Below are positions 5,441-5,610 of a stretch of DNA of 5,610 nt, piece by piece (the first letter of the stretch is position 1; each line of letters begins with the position of its first letter). Below the pieces are notes generated by a model that searched no databases, had not been told where the DNA came from, and was given only the letters and a program-made list of their open reading frames with translations. Source of the DNA: Flavobacteriales bacterium (GTDB lineage Bacteria; Bacteroidota; Bacteroidia; Flavobacteriales_E; Vicingaceae); NCBI GenBank assembly GCA_002402165.1, contig NVVI01000031.1:17328-22937 (forward strand), read 5' to 3'. Made by a program: the position numbers and the translations under genes.

Positions 5441-5448
5441 CAAAAATA
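5441..5448 (-). promoter_or_regulatory. Candidate -7 promoter element of the sulfur operon
   Basis: The minus strand reads TATTTTTG, a full match to TAnnTTTG, 28 bases upstream of the regulator's ATG. No TTG lies at the -33 distance; that position overlaps the 16-bp palindrome instead. The surroundings are almost pure A/T, which makes chance matches to the AT part likely, but the closing G is in place. Confidence 0.45.
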
Positions 5449-5464
5449 TATATAATTTTCTATA

Positions 5465-5480
5465 TATGTTTAAAAACATA
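5465..5480. promoter_or_regulatory. Palindrome, candidate operator for the ArsR-family regulator
   Basis: TATGTTT-AA-AAACATA is a perfect 7-2-7 inverted repeat and the only long palindrome in the divergent gap with non-A/T bases in both arms. It lies about 17 bases upstream of the operon's -7 box and 20 bases upstream of a possible -7 box for the plus-strand gene, so a bound dimer would cover the -33 region of both. ArsR-family proteins bind such palindromes. A second short palindrome, TATCGATA, occupies 5433-5440, next to the likely transcription start. Confidence 0.4.
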
Positions 5481-5499
5481 ATTTTATTTTAAAATTAGC

Positions 5500-5507
5500 T
5501 ACTTTTA
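5500..5507 (+). promoter_or_regulatory. Possible -7 element of the aldehyde dehydrogenase gene
   Basis: TACTTTTA matches seven of the eight-position TAnnTTTG pattern, failing at the final G, and lies 17 bases before the ATG at 5525. No TTG is present near -33. The position is somewhat close to the start codon, so the leader would be very short. Weak call. Confidence 0.22.
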
Positions 5508-5524
5508 TCATCCAATATTGATTT

Positions 5525-5610
5525 ATGGAAAAGATTAAAAATTATATTAATGGAGAAATGGTTGAACCAATCTCTGGCACTTATATAGATAATTATAACC
5601 CATCAAAAGG
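5525..5610 (+). CDS. Aldehyde dehydrogenase family protein, N-terminal fragment (runs off right edge)
   Basis: Only 28 complete codons are visible: MEKIKNYINGEMVEP followed by ISGTYIDNYNPSK. The pattern of a basic start, 'NYINGE', a short linker, then 'I-D-N-Y-N-P' is the opening of NAD(P)-dependent aldehyde dehydrogenases, where the 'xNPxxG' turn starts the cofactor-binding domain. The form with 'YIDNYNP' reminds me of the 2-aminomuconate/2-hydroxymuconate semialdehyde dehydrogenase branch used in kynurenine breakdown by Bacteroidota, but no catalytic Cys or Glu is in view, so the substrate is open. It is transcribed away from the sulfur operon and shares the 112-base gap with it; no functional link is evident. 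Confidence 0.75.
   Translation, partial: MEKIKNYINGEMVEPISGTYIDNYNPSK

Noticed and set aside
5411..5467. AT dinucleotide-like stretches as a replication origin or tandem repeat
   Set aside because: Irregular A/T runs typical of an AT-rich promoter gap; no DnaA-box cluster or regular unit is visible.

Overview
The window looks like chromosome of a Bacteroidota member, most likely a marine or freshwater Flavobacteriales species. The DNA is AT-rich, the start codons have A/T-rich leaders with no strong Shine-Dalgarno sequences, and two good matches to the Bacteroidota -7 promoter element (TAnnTTTG) lie just upstream of genes. The protein types (long PurF-like protein, DUF6132 protein, small 'NGGGW' rhodaneses) are also typical of that phylum. 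Assignments come from motif recognition and recalled family knowledge; no database search was possible.

Layout, left to right. Positions 1-1538 (minus strand) hold the first 512 codons of a PurF-like amidophosphoribosyltransferase that runs off the left edge. It has its own promoter, and a strong intrinsic terminator (1599-1637) insulates it from the operon upstream. Positions 1657-5412 (minus strand, read right to left) are a compact operon: an ArsR-family regulator, a TauE/SafE-type transporter, a CstB-like persulfide dioxygenase/rhodanese fusion, a small cytosolic rhodanese, a 30-codon remnant of another rhodanese, a DUF6132 two-helix membrane protein and a lipoprotein rhodanese. Several neighbours are only 1-4 bases apart. 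From 5413 to 5524 there is a very AT-rich divergent promoter region with a 16-bp palindrome. From 5525 an aldehyde dehydrogenase gene starts on the plus strand and leaves the window after 28 codons.

How the genes work together (inference from families and gene order): the operon fits defence against, or use of, sulfide-derived persulfide. The dioxygenase would oxidise glutathione-type or low-molecular-weight persulfide to sulfite, the rhodanese domains would move sulfane sulfur onto sulfite or other acceptors, and the TauE-like protein would export sulfite or a related anion. The lipoprotein rhodanese would act outside the inner membrane. The ArsR protein, which has three cysteines, would sense the stress and control the promoter. 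The layout recalls the Staphylococcus cst operon (tauE, cstA, cstB, sqr under CstR), but the regulator belongs to another family and no sulfide:quinone oxidoreductase gene is visible.

The most unusual points are the internally deleted rhodanese minigene at 2313-2405, a three-armed palindromic repeat inserted between two operon genes (2817-2903), and the non-standard cysteine layout of the regulator.
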